DNA of 44,377 nucleotides, from positions 1 through 44,377 of IMG/VR virus record IMGVR_UViG_3300017971_000415; one strand, written 5' to 3'. The translations under genes and the position numbers were made by a program. The stretch's first letter is position 1, and every line of letters starts with the position of its first letter. This document shows positions 1 through 5,856 of this stretch, in pieces. The notes beneath the pieces are model-generated. The model did no database searches, was not told the origin of the DNA, and saw nothing but the letters and a program-made list of their open reading frames with translations. Source of the DNA: a virus.

Positions 1-88
1 ACCCGTGCGGCCACTCTGTCTCGAAGATGCGAACCTGGTCTGAACACGCATCCAAGCGCCGCAGCATTTTCGCGGTAATCCGTTTCAT
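1..88 (-). CDS. N-terminal part of a small phage protein, cut by the window edge
   Basis: Twenty-nine codons are visible, starting at the ATG at 88, which overlaps the stop of the preceding gene as ATGA. The start (MKRITAKMLRRLDACSDQV) followed by an aromatic-rich segment resembles short phage proteins of unknown function; this is recollection of a pattern, not a search result. One base is left over at position 1. If the window ends are joined, this base plus the last two bases of the window complete a codon and the frame runs straight into the winged-helix-like partial gene at 44166-44377, so the two may be one gene of about 99 codons. Confidence 0.55.
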   Translation of the reverse strand, partial: MKRITAKMLRRLDACSDQVRIFETEWPHG

Positions 89-687
89 TTGTCCCGCGCC
101 TCCAATTCGTGATATTCCCGCCAGATGTTCCGCGCCACGTCGCCCCACCGGCACGCGGCAACCACGGCGCGCTCTGCAATGTCGAGATGCTTGCGCATCT
201 CCGCCTCGGCGCGTTGCGCGGATTCCGCCACCGAGTCACGCGTCGCGTCACGCTCGCCGCTGCGTACGTCGGCGGCTTCCTCGCGTGCCGCCAACTCATG
301 CCAGAACGCTTCCGTCGCCGCGTCGGGCAGGGTGTGCGGCACGCGGCTCTCGGCCTTGACCAGCCGCGCCGTCTCGGCCTCGCCTGCGCGGTGATAGAGT
401 AGTTCCTGCTCAGTCATGGCTCGCCTCCTGTATTTCGGCGGATTGCAGCCGCGACACGCATTGCACAGCACCATCGTCGGTCGCTCCCCGTTCGGCCCGC
501 ACCAGCCGTAGCCGTAGGGCGAATCGCACAGTTCGCAGAACCCCAATTCGATCTTCGGCGTCACGCTGCCGCGCACCGTGGTATGCGCCAGCCGTGGTCG
601 CCGCGTGCCGTTGCGGACGCGCTCGCCCTCGACGCGACACGCCGCACGGTAGCCACGCAAGCGCCGCTCAAGCGTGTGGGTTCTCAT
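85..687 (-). CDS. Cys-rich hypothetical protein with coiled-coil-like C-terminus
   Basis: A 200-residue basic protein. Residues about 50-80 hold a zinc-binding pattern C-x2-C ... C-x2-C-x2-C; the second half is rich in Ala, Glu and Arg and looks helical. The start at 687 has a GGGAGGG ribosome site and overlaps the stop of a 40-codon ORF as ATGA. A second, very good ribosome site (AGGAGG) lies just before an in-frame ATG at 418, so the helical half (about 110 residues) may also be made separately or be the only real product. Function not recognised. Confidence 0.6.
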   Translation of the reverse strand: MRTHTLERRLRGYRAACRVEGERVRNGTRRPRLAHTTVRGSVTPKIELGFCELCDSPYGYGWCGPNGERPTMVLCNACRGCNPPKYRRRAMTEQELLYHRAGEAETARLVKAESRVPHTLPDAATEAFWHELAAREEAADVRSGERDATRDSVAESAQRAEAEMRKHLDIAERAVVAACRWGDVARNIWREYHELEARDK

Positions 688-806
688 GGCTTGCCCTCCC
701 TATAGCAAGAACTGCAAAGAAAAAACCCGTAGCTCTTGACAAGCCACGGGCGATGTGGTAGTATTCCTGACGCTCTCGGCGTTATGCGAGCATTGCGGTG
801 GTTCAT
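684..806 (-). CDS. Possible 40-residue Cys-x2-Cys peptide
   Basis: A 40-codon ORF from an ATG at 806 with a GGAGG ribosome site, ending in an ATGA overlap with the next gene. Its C-terminus contains G-F-F-L-C-S-S-C-Y, similar to the P-F-L-C-S-S-C-G of the short ORF at 960-1211. Against it, the middle of the ORF is a perfect hairpin followed by a U-tract on the same strand, which alone would be read as a terminator. Coding and terminator readings cannot be separated by eye. Confidence 0.4.
   Translation of the reverse strand: MNHRNARITPRASGILPHRPWLVKSYGFFLCSSCYREGKP
720..750 (-). terminator. Hairpin with U-tract (rho-independent terminator-like)
   Basis: On the minus strand a 9-bp stem (CCCGTGGCT with AGCTACGGG, one G-U pair, 7-nt loop; 726-750) is followed directly by six T. 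It would end transcription just before the gene starting at 687, so that gene would need readthrough or another promoter. It lies inside a short ORF with good translation signals, so the call is uncertain. Confidence 0.45.
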
Positions 807-959
807 TTTCGGGCCTCCACATTTCGCTCTCTCTGCCTGTCCGGGCGCGCCGAGAGCACCTACCTCACTTTTTCAGAACACTCCATAAGATGCGCCAATT
901 CGACATTTCATAGATTATTTGACGTGCCGCTATGCAGAAATTGCGGCCTGTGCAATGGA

Positions 960-1211
960 TTAGCAACCGCCCATGTATCGGTGCGTCTGATAATGTTGGA
1001 CGTTGAGGGCGTTGAAGTTAGTATAAAGTTCCCCGCAAGAACTGCACAAAAACGGGCCATGCCGAGATCGGCACGACCCGTGGTTGGCAAGCTGACAGGG
1101 TGACGTGAAAGTCCAGCCAAAGGTGGCCGATTTGGCCAAGGGCGGGAAATTCGCCTGCCAGCCGCACCAAGTTTTTTGTTCAGAGCCATTTGGTTTCCTT
1201 TGACTCTTCAC
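960..1211 (-). CDS. Small Cys/His zinc-finger-like protein
   Basis: An 83-codon ORF from a GTG at 1211, with an AAGGA six bases before it. The C-terminal third reads C-x2-C-x13-H-x3-H, close to a classical C2H2 finger, with further Cys upstream. Third codon positions are richer in G/C than in the competing frame (ATG at 1189, 93 codons, better placed ribosome site), which is why this frame is preferred. A sigma70 promoter at 1223-1251 would start RNA at about 1216, nearly leaderless for this start. A strong hairpin with five T (1048-1080) lies inside the ORF. Function unknown. Confidence 0.45.
   Translation of the reverse strand: MKSQRKPNGSEQKTWCGWQANFPPLAKSATFGWTFTSPCQLANHGSCRSRHGPFLCSSCGELYTNFNALNVQHYQTHRYMGGC
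1048..1080 (-). terminator. Strong hairpin with U-tract, possible terminator
   Basis: The minus strand carries a 12-13 bp stem (1053-1080, two G-U pairs) followed by TTTTTG. With the promoter at 1223-1251 it would define a transcript of roughly 165 nt, an sRNA-sized unit, unless the overlapping zinc-finger ORF is translated. The bases after the U-tract (GCAGTTCTTGC) are identical to those after the hairpin at 720-750. Confidence 0.45.
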
Positions 1212-1222
1212 GTCACGTCCTT

Positions 1223-1251
1223 AGCTTACCACACGAATCCGCCCGTGTCAA
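1223..1251 (-). promoter_or_regulatory. Sigma70-type promoter
   Basis: Minus strand TTGACA (1251-1246), 17-bp spacer, TAAGCT (1228-1223). The box and the following bases (TTGACACGGGC) closely match two other promoters in the window (19253-19281 and 36620-36647). Predicted start near 1216. Confidence 0.6.
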
Positions 1252-1256
1252 GTCAA

Positions 1257-1520
1257 TTATCGGAATTTTTTTGACATTCTGTCGCAGGGTGTCATAAGTG
1301 CCGGATGGTACAGGTTTTCCCCGTTGAATTTTCCTTCGGTCATCATGCGGTAGGCGGTCGCGTTGGAGATCATCCGGCCCGACGGGCGGCCCCAGCCGAG
1401 GTGCTTGAGCGCCCACGTCGTCTCGGTGATCCAGCGCAGCCCGTCGCGGTACTGCTTGCGCCCGAACGGCTGCCACGCGAGAACGAACCCGTGCGGGTGG
1501 TCCTCGACGATTGCCACCAT
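1257..1520 (-). CDS. Hypothetical 87-residue protein
   Basis: Starts at the ATG at 1520 behind GGGGAG. The sequence is Trp- and Arg-rich (W-x-P-F-G-R-K-Q-Y; a run of T-T-W-A-L-K-H-L-G-W-G-R-P-S-G-R) with a basic C-terminus. The arrangement suggests a small helix-turn-helix or nucleic-acid-binding fold, but this is a guess and no family is recognised. It has its own sigma70 promoter 37 bp upstream, unlike most genes here, so it is probably expressed independently of the main operons. Confidence 0.65.
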   Translation of the reverse strand: MVAIVEDHPHGFVLAWQPFGRKQYRDGLRWITETTWALKHLGWGRPSGRMISNATAYRMMTEGKFNGENLYHPALMTPCDRMSKKFR

Positions 1521-1556
1521 AGCAGTTCTCCCCAAGTGAGGCGAAACGGCATGACG

Positions 1557-1585
1557 ATGGTAGCAAATTGGCGGGGTGAAGTCAA
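1557..1585 (-). promoter_or_regulatory. Sigma70-type promoter for the 87-residue gene
   Basis: Minus strand TTGACT (1585-1580), 17-bp spacer, TACCAT (1562-1557). It lies just upstream of the gene starting at 1520. Confidence 0.55.
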
Positions 1586-1647
1586 GGGGAATTCGGGGGA
1601 AAAGTTAGGTTTTTTTAAGGTCTGATAACCGGACTTATGTTACTACG

Positions 1648-1674
1648 CTAACCCGATACGGCTGCGCGGGTTAG
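1648..1674. repeat. Perfect 8-bp inverted repeat between genes
   Basis: CTAACCCG (1648-1655) and CGGGTTAG (1667-1674) with an 11-nt loop, between the end of the gene at 1679 and the promoter at 1557. No T-run follows directly on either strand, so it could be a weak terminator or an operator. Confidence 0.4.
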
Positions 1675-1678
1675 GATT

Positions 1679-1987
1679 TCACGGCCCGTCCTCGTAACTG
1701 TTTCGCGGCGGCGGTTCGCTGCCGTCGGGCAGGTCGGCTGTGGCGATATGCGCCGCCAGCGCACGCAGCTTCTCCGGGTCGCGGCTGACGTGTGGCGGCA
1801 GAATCACCGGCAGCTTGTCGAGCAAGTCTTCTGAGGAAATGGCGCATCCGCGTTCGTAGCATTCATCCGAACACGTTGGCCGGTTGCGCCGCGTGCATTT
1901 CCACACGGTTGTATGGACACCCGGCGCGGTTTCCATTTCTCCGATAATCTCACCCCTGAAGGCGCAGTGGCGCAGAGGATTTATCAT
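1679..1987 (-). CDS. Cys-rich hypothetical protein
   Basis: A 102-residue protein starting at the ATG at 1987 behind GGAGG, in an ATGA overlap with the upstream gene. The first half contains four spaced Cys, including C-x-D-E-C, preceded by a short beta-rich segment (H-T-T-V-W-K-C), so a small zinc-binding domain is likely. The C-terminal half (L-P-x-I-L-P-P-H-V-S-R-D-P-E-K-L-R-A-L-A) looks helical. No family recognised. Confidence 0.65.
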   Translation of the reverse strand: MINPLRHCAFRGEIIGEMETAPGVHTTVWKCTRRNRPTCSDECYERGCAISSEDLLDKLPVILPPHVSRDPEKLRALAAHIATADLPDGSEPPPRNSYEDGP

Positions 1988-2241
1988 GCCGCCTCCAATC
2001 CAACGAGTTTCCGACGATCTGCATATGGCGCAGCCAGCACACGCGCGGCCAGCGGCCATCCGTTATCCACGCTACGCTGATAGATGCCCGCGTGGCTGTC
2101 GGGACGTGCCGCGCATTCTTGGCACACCCACACAGCCGGTACGTCGAGCAGCCGCTTCTGCGGGGTCAGTTCGCCGACCGTGGACACCGCACCGCAGTCG
2201 TCGCACTCGCGGGGCTGGTCGGGATGGTATTCCGGATGCAC
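1984..2241 (-). CDS. Zinc-ribbon hypothetical protein
   Basis: Two C-x2-C pairs (E-C-D-D-C-G ... V-C-Q-E-C-A) about 30 residues apart form a typical zinc ribbon in an 85-residue protein. The GTG at 2241 has a perfect GGAGGG site seven bases away and is chosen. A TTG at 2280, overlapping the previous stop as TTGA, would add 13 residues but has no ribosome site. Probably a small nucleic-acid- or protein-binding accessory factor. Confidence 0.65.
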   Translation of the reverse strand: MHPEYHPDQPRECDDCGAVSTVGELTPQKRLLDVPAVWVCQECAARPDSHAGIYQRSVDNGWPLAARVLAAPYADRRKLVGLEAA

Positions 2242-2276
2242 GCGCTTCCCTCCACAGGCTTGCAAAAATCTTCGAC

Positions 2277-2480
2277 TCAAGTTCGGTTTTTCGAGCTACG
2301 GCGCGTTTTTTCGGCGGCACTTGGCCGTCGCGGGGGTCTGCCGCCTACACCGCGTCTCGCGGGATTGCGGCCCATGCGGAACGGCCAGAGCGGGCAGGCC
2401 CGGCTCTCGCACTCGCGGACGGCCTTGCACCCGCCGACGCACTCAAGGCAGAACGCCCGTATGGCGCGGCATGGGGTCAA
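2277..2480 (-). CDS. Small Cys-rich phage protein (C-x2-C ... C ... C-P-L-W-P-x-R-M)
   Basis: A 67-residue protein with A-I-R-A-F-C-L-E-C, a further Cys pair region and C-P-L-W-P-F-R-M-G, a pattern seen in a widespread family of small phage zinc proteins of unknown function (recalled). The start is most likely the TTG at 2480: it overlaps the previous stop as TTGA and has GGGAG eight bases upstream. An ATG further upstream at 2516 lies inside the preceding gene. Confidence 0.7.
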   Translation of the reverse strand: MTPCRAIRAFCLECVGGCKAVRECESRACPLWPFRMGRNPARRGVGGRPPRRPSAAEKTRRSSKNRT

Positions 2481-2632
2481 TATGGGTTCTCCCGCAACCA
2501 GCGTTGGTGCGCACATCGAACGTCGCTATCTTTGCCATTGTTGGTTGGTCGCCTGCGTATAAGGGTATAACTCCTACGCGGGTTCCAGCCCGCCTCCATC
2601 CATGACCGCTTGGGTGCGTTGTCGGTCTTCAT
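2477..2632 (-). CDS. Hypothetical 51-residue protein
   Basis: A short basic protein starting at the ATG at 2632 with a strong GGAGGGAG site. It lies directly after one copy of the GCAATCTGCCGAA intergenic element. No domain recognised; Trp and Arg content suggests nucleic-acid contact. Confidence 0.55.
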   Translation of the reverse strand: MKTDNAPKRSWMEAGWNPRRSYTLIRRRPTNNGKDSDVRCAHQRWLRENPY

Positions 2633-2638
2633 ATCTCC

Positions 2639-2659
2639 CTCCGTCATTCGGCAGATTGC
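2639..2659 (-). repeat. Intergenic element copy 1 (GCAATCTGCCGAA)
   Basis: The minus strand reads GCAATCTGCCGAATGACGG. The upstream gene stops inside it (…GAA TGA) and the next ribosome site follows at once. One of six copies in the window. Confidence 0.6.
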
Positions 2660-3009
2660 GCCGCCCGTTCCCGCGCCCACTGTATCAGCAGCAGGCCAGC
2701 GCGCGTCGCCGCACGCTCGTTGTCGCACTTCTCGCCGCATACGATGTGGCCGAGTTCATGCGCCACGATTTCCTCAAGCGTGTACGTCTCGCGCGGGTCG
2801 GGGTAGCGCACGTCGAGCCATATCTTCGCGCGGCGTATATCGTCGTCGAAGTCTACCCGCGCGCTGACCCATTCCTCTTCCTCGTCGGGCTTGAGTTCGC
2901 GCCGCCCGACGGTGATCTTCCAGTCACGGAACAACGGCACGTGTGCGGTTAGGTTATGCACAATGTTTTCCACGGGGCATTGCTCCGGGATGCTGGTGTA
3001 GACGTTCAT
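2644..3009 (-). CDS. Small HExxH zinc metallopeptidase-like protein
   Basis: A 121-residue protein with H-E-L-G-H at residues 84-88 after a hydrophobic strand, the gluzincin/minigluzincin signature of short phage and plasmid peptidases, where the two His and the Glu bind zinc and water. N-E at residues 97-98 could supply a third ligand. The start at 3009 follows GGCGGAGG. An alternative ATG at 3127-3129 overlaps the previous stop as ATGA and would add a 40-residue low-complexity tail encoded by a 12-unit CCNNG repeat. The C-terminus (…Q-S-A-E) is encoded by the intergenic element. Substrate unknown. Confidence 0.65.
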   Translation of the reverse strand: MNVYTSIPEQCPVENIVHNLTAHVPLFRDWKITVGRRELKPDEEEEWVSARVDFDDDIRRAKIWLDVRYPDPRETYTLEEIVAHELGHIVCGEKCDNERAATRAGLLLIQWARERAAQSAE

Positions 3010-3065
3010 ACCTCCGCCTTCACTTCCCGCGTTTCGGTGCGTTGCGTCTTCCAGCACAATGCTGG

Positions 3066-3125
3066 CCTTGCCTTGCCTTGCCTTGCCGCGCCGCGCCTCG
3101 CCCCGCCCAGCCGGGCCCTGCCGCG
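3066..3125. repeat. Twelve consecutive CCNNG pentamers
   Basis: From 3066 to 3125 the plus strand is twelve pentamers, every one fitting CCNNG; the first four are identical (CCTTG) and the rest vary only at the two central bases. It lies in front of the metallopeptidase start or codes for an extended N-terminus. Looks like an old pentanucleotide repeat diversified at two positions. Confidence 0.85.
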
Positions 3126-3701
3126 TCATTTCCAAAGCGATACTTCAAACTTGCCGTAGACGCCGCGAAATGTGCCGAGGCCGCTGGCGATTCCACCGCG
3201 CTCGAACATCAGGCGCAATGCGGTTTCGTCAAATACGTCATTCTCGTAAAGCGCAAGGTGAAATTCGAGTTCCCAGGGCAACGCCACGACGGGTCGCGCC
3301 TTGGGATTGGGGATGCCGCCCTTGACCCGCGCCACGCGCCGGTCAAGACTGACGCCGTTCTGCCCGAATCCGGCGAAAACAATGGGCTTGCCCTTGCGGC
3401 GAAGCGGCAGTTCGTATTCCTCTATTGAAACATAACTGAGATACATCTGCGCAAGGGTCTTATACGAGCGACTGTCTGAAAACAGCTTGACCGCGCTCTT
3501 GGTGTTTTCAGCGCACAGGAATGAAAGGATGTTTGCCGAGGGCACGACGAGCGTTTTTCCGTCTTCGGCAAAGTACATCTTCTGTTCCGGCATGAGTTCG
3601 GTTTTGTTGTCGCCGGGATAACGGTCGAACATGATCGGCCTCAGCCCTGAGAGCCGCACGGTACGCTGCGTCACGCCTTCCTGCTTCTTCGGCTTTGCCA
3701 C
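3126..3701 (-). CDS. Hypothetical conserved-looking phage protein
   Basis: A 191-residue protein from a GTG at 3701 behind GGAGGGAAG. It begins basic (M-A-K-P-K-K-Q-E-G), then G-L-R-P-I-M-F-D-R-Y and a mixed alpha/beta body with no Cys cluster or membrane segment. Codon use matches neighbours. It sits between the phosphoesterase and the metallopeptidase. I do not recognise the family. Confidence 0.65.
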   Translation of the reverse strand: MAKPKKQEGVTQRTVRLSGLRPIMFDRYPGDNKTELMPEQKMYFAEDGKTLVVPSANILSFLCAENTKSAVKLFSDSRSYKTLAQMYLSYVSIEEYELPLRRKGKPIVFAGFGQNGVSLDRRVARVKGGIPNPKARPVVALPWELEFHLALYENDVFDETALRLMFERGGIASGLGTFRGVYGKFEVSLWK

Positions 3702-3776
3702 GTTTCTTCCCTCCGTTGCGCCGCGTGTGCGCGGCTAGAAACTCGGCCTCCAGTTCGTCAAAGTCAAACGGGAGTT

Positions 3777-4598
3777 CTACGCTTGTAACGCTTGGGCTTT
3801 CTGTGATTTGATGAGGTGAATGTGGTCTCGGCACCTTGTTCCCTCCGCGGTGATGTCCCATGAAATCAGGCCAAAGTCTACCAGCCCGCTCATGCGAAGC
3901 GCGCCGTATCGGCTACCCATGCCCTGCAACGCTGGCAGCGTCATGGCCGTTACCTTGCGTTGGCCGACATAATGCGACGTGCTGCCGTAGTAATGGACGT
4001 GTCCGCGTAGTATCCAATCCCCGCGCGGCTGCAACCCGGCCTCGGCCCATATCGAATTCCACAGGGCGTCGCGCTTGATTGCCGTCGCGCGCCCGTGCGG
4101 GATTTGGCTCCCGCCGATGTGGTGCTTCAGGTCAAAGGTGACTTCGTTCTTACCCACCTTGACCGTTACCCATTCGTGGTTCCCGATCTTCGCGCCCAGC
4201 TTGTCCGCAACGGGGTCTTCCCACGACTCATAGTTCCCCGCGTGATAGGGCGTGCCGCGTACCATGACAATCTGCTTGGCCTTCCACGGGGCAAGGCAAG
4301 CAACCGCCATGTCGGCTTGCTCGTCCCGGTCGGTGGTAACGAGTTCCACGCCCCCGCTGCGTTCTCCGCGCCCGTCAACGCAGTCGCCGGATACGAGCAA
4401 CAGGTCAACAGGCCGAAGTTCCTTTATCTTCGCGGCGTACCAGTTCCATGCCTCGCGCTGAATATCGCCGTATTTTTGCCAGGCGTGTTTTGTTGTGTTT
4501 GGCGCGTGCCACTGGTACTCAGGTGGGGTCAACCCGACGCGGTGCCCGCAATGCAGGTCGCCTAGCGCAACGACGCGCTTCCGTCTCTGCTTCGCCAT
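3777..4598 (-). CDS. Calcineurin-like metallophosphoesterase (cytoplasmic)
   Basis: 273 residues with the metallophosphoesterase motifs in order: G-D-L-H (13-16), S-G-D-C-V-D (around 71), H-H near 159-160 and R-G-H-V-H-Y-Y-G (198-205). The usual G-N-H-D is replaced by R-G-T-P-Y-H-A-G (114-121), a variant seen in phage-type members. These residues normally hold two metal ions for phosphodiester or phosphomonoester hydrolysis; the substrate cannot be told. No signal peptide. ATG at 4598 with GGAGGG; a copy of the intergenic element lies about 30 bp upstream. Confidence 0.85.
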   Translation of the reverse strand: MAKQRRKRVVALGDLHCGHRVGLTPPEYQWHAPNTTKHAWQKYGDIQREAWNWYAAKIKELRPVDLLLVSGDCVDGRGERSGGVELVTTDRDEQADMAVACLAPWKAKQIVMVRGTPYHAGNYESWEDPVADKLGAKIGNHEWVTVKVGKNEVTFDLKHHIGGSQIPHGRATAIKRDALWNSIWAEAGLQPRGDWILRGHVHYYGSTSHYVGQRKVTAMTLPALQGMGSRYGALRMSGLVDFGLISWDITAEGTRCRDHIHLIKSQKAQALQA

Positions 4599-4623
4599 CT
4601 ACCGCCCTCCGTTCTGAACCCTG

Positions 4624-4643
4624 TTCACTATTCGGCAGATTGC
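4624..4643 (-). repeat. Intergenic element copy 2 (GCAATCTGCCGAATAGTGAA)
   Basis: The full 20-nt form. It contains the stop of the upstream gene (GAA TAG) and precedes the ribosome site of the phosphoesterase gene. Confidence 0.7.
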
Positions 4644-4849
4644 TTCACCATCCTTCGCAGCCCGCGTATCGCACGGCGCAACGCGACACGCGCTAGTCGG
4701 TAGGCGCGCAGCATTTCGGCCAGCCGCACCTGACGCATGTAGAGCGCCCAGCCCTTGACGGAAATCAGCCACGCCCACGGCTTGCGCTTGATGAGATCGT
4801 TGGACTCGCCGAGCGCGTTGTAGGCGTCGCGCTCAAGGTCGTCGGTCAT
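4628..4849 (-). CDS. Small basic helical protein
   Basis: 73 residues. After an acidic start (M-T-D-D-L-E-R-D) there is a Trp-rich amphipathic segment (K-P-W-A-W-L-I-S-V-K-G-W-A-L-Y-M) and a strongly basic helix. It may associate with membrane; its position in a block of small membrane proteins would fit a lysis accessory, but there is no direct evidence. ATG at 4849 with GGAG; overlaps the end of the lipoprotein-like ORF. Confidence 0.55.
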   Translation of the reverse strand: MTDDLERDAYNALGESNDLIKRKPWAWLISVKGWALYMRQVRLAEMLRAYRLARVALRRAIRGLRRMVKQSAE

Positions 4850-4957
4850 GTGTTTGCTCCAGCGCGGCGTCGCGCTTCATTTCGTATGCTTCTTCGGGCG
4901 TCGGCACGCAGCCCGCGAGTGTGGCGAGCTGACCGCGAGAATTACTACGGTTCTCAC
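4833..4957 (-). pseudogene. Possible small lipoprotein split by a frameshift
   Basis: A GTG at 4957 overlaps the upstream stop as GTGA and begins M-R-T-V-V-I-L-A-V, a good signal-peptide start, but the frame soon closes at 4877. Shifting by -1 near 4931 continues as Q-L-A-T-L-A-G-C, a proper lipobox, then 24 more residues to a stop at 4833. Joined, the product would be a lipoprotein of about 41 residues, the size of Rz1-like outer spanins. It may be a mutation, an assembly error or programmed slippage. Confidence 0.4.
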
Positions 4958-5124
4958 GGCACACCCACCCAATACAGTTCAGCGAACGCAGTCCAGAACG
5001 CGCGCCAGCCCAGCCAGAGCAGCCAGACAACGCCGCACATGACAACGGCTACCGCCCAAGTTATCAGCGCGCATTGGGCTACTTTCAGCACGTTCACCCA
5101 CTCGTCGTCGTTCGGGCGTTTCAT
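4954..5124 (-). CDS. Small membrane protein (one or two TM segments)
   Basis: A 56-residue protein starting at 5124 (ATGA overlap with the upstream gene). After a polar start (M-K-R-P-N-D-D-E-W) it is almost entirely hydrophobic and Trp-rich, e.g. A-L-I-T-W-A-V-A-V-V-M-C-G-V-V-W-L-L. The size and setting fit a holin or holin partner. It ends in a GTGA overlap with the lipoprotein-like ORF. Confidence 0.6.
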   Translation of the reverse strand: MKRPNDDEWVNVLKVAQCALITWAVAVVMCGVVWLLWLGWRAFWTAFAELYWVGVP

Positions 5125-5390
5125 CGCGCTACCACCCTTTTCCGCTCCGCGTAACTCGGATTTCTCACGCGCCGACGCACCGCCAGCATGAACGTCATGG
5201 CTGCGGCCAGACCCGGAAGGGGAGAAAGCATGAACGCAATGAACATCGGCCAGTCCACAGGGTCAGGCGTCACCCAGCGGCATGTGAGGTAATCGTAGTG
5301 CACAAAATCGTATAGTATGCCGCATTGCCAGAACGCGACGCCGCCGAGGGTTACGATGAAGATGTAAACCCCGACGGCGTTCAGTAACAT
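5121..5390 (-). CDS. Two-TM membrane protein, holin-like
   Basis: 89 residues with hydrophobic segments at about 2-24 and 48-70, separated by a short polar loop (D-Y-L-T-C-R-W-V-T-P-D-P-V-D-W) and ending in a basic tail (R-R-R-V-R-N-P-S-Y-A-E-R-K-R). This topology, with positive C-terminus, is common in class II holins. ATG at 5390 with AGGAG. Placed between a lipoprotein with coiled coil and other small membrane proteins, so a lysis role is inferred from position only. Confidence 0.6.
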   Translation of the reverse strand: MLLNAVGVYIFIVTLGGVAFWQCGILYDFVHYDYLTCRWVTPDPVDWPMFIAFMLSPLPGLAAAMTFMLAVRRRVRNPSYAERKRVVAR

Positions 5391-5398
5391 GGCGGCTC

Positions 5399-5824
5399 CT
5401 ATGCGGACTTCGCCTTGATGATCTTGTCCTTGCGCCGGTTGTCCACGAGCGCGCCACCAGCAGCCGCAAGCGTCAGCAGTTGCACCGCGCCCGCGATTCC
5501 CGCTGTAGGCGTCAGCCCGCCGCCCGCAGCCGTCTGGCCCAGCGCGCCAACGACCCCGACGATCTGCTGGCGCAATTCGTACTGCTGTTCGAGGTCGGCT
5601 TTTGCGACCTCAAGCGATTTCAGCTTGGCCTTGTAGTCGGCCTTGATAACCGCCGCCTCGCGCTGCAACTCCACGGCGGTCACTTTTTCGCCGGGGTTCA
5701 GCACGCTCTGCGTCGTCGGCTGGCAGCCCGCGAACGCGACGGCAATCAGCAACGCCACAACCAACGCAGTGCTGAGATAGCGGTTGTGGTCAATCCACTT
5801 CAACGCCTTGTGCAGCCCGTCCAT
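5399..5824 (-). CDS. Lipoprotein with coiled coil, spanin-like
   Basis: 141 residues. A basic N-terminus is followed by a hydrophobic stretch and a lipobox ending at Cys34 (A-F-A-G-C). Residues about 55-95 are a heptad-like coiled coil (K-A-D-Y-K-A-K-L-K-S-L-E-V-A-K). A second Gly/Ala-rich hydrophobic segment (about 108-130) precedes a basic end. This could bridge inner and outer membranes as a spanin, or be a surface lipoprotein. ATG at 5824 with GGAGG; an intergenic element copy lies just upstream. Confidence 0.65.
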   Translation of the reverse strand: MDGLHKALKWIDHNRYLSTALVVALLIAVAFAGCQPTTQSVLNPGEKVTAVELQREAAVIKADYKAKLKSLEVAKADLEQQYELRQQIVGVVGALGQTAAGGGLTPTAGIAGAVQLLTLAAAGGALVDNRRKDKIIKAKSA

Positions 5825-5836
5825 GTCGGTCCTCCT

Positions 5837-5856
5837 TTCACCTTTCGGCAGATTGC
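5837..5856 (-). repeat. Intergenic element copy 3
   Basis: The minus strand reads GCAATCTGCCGAAAGGTGAA, immediately after the TAG of the upstream gene, so this copy is almost wholly non-coding and leads into GGAGG of the lipoprotein gene. Confidence 0.65.

Noticed and set aside
410-640. 76-codon minus-strand ORF overlapping the Cys-rich gene at 85-687
   Set aside because: Arg/Ala-rich shadow translation without its own ribosome site; the other frame has a zinc-binding pattern.
736-764. Plus-strand TTGACA, 17 bp, TAGTAT, looking like a rightward promoter
   Set aside because: It overlaps the hairpin on the other strand and leads only to a 101-codon ORF (798-1103) of implausible composition with no ribosome site.
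3508-3861. 117-codon minus-strand ORF between the phosphoesterase and the 191-residue gene
   Set aside because: A short stretch (E-L-P-F-D-F-D-E-L-E-A-E-F-L) looks protein-like, but there is no start codon after the preceding stop and the rest is a shadow of the next gene. It might be a remnant.
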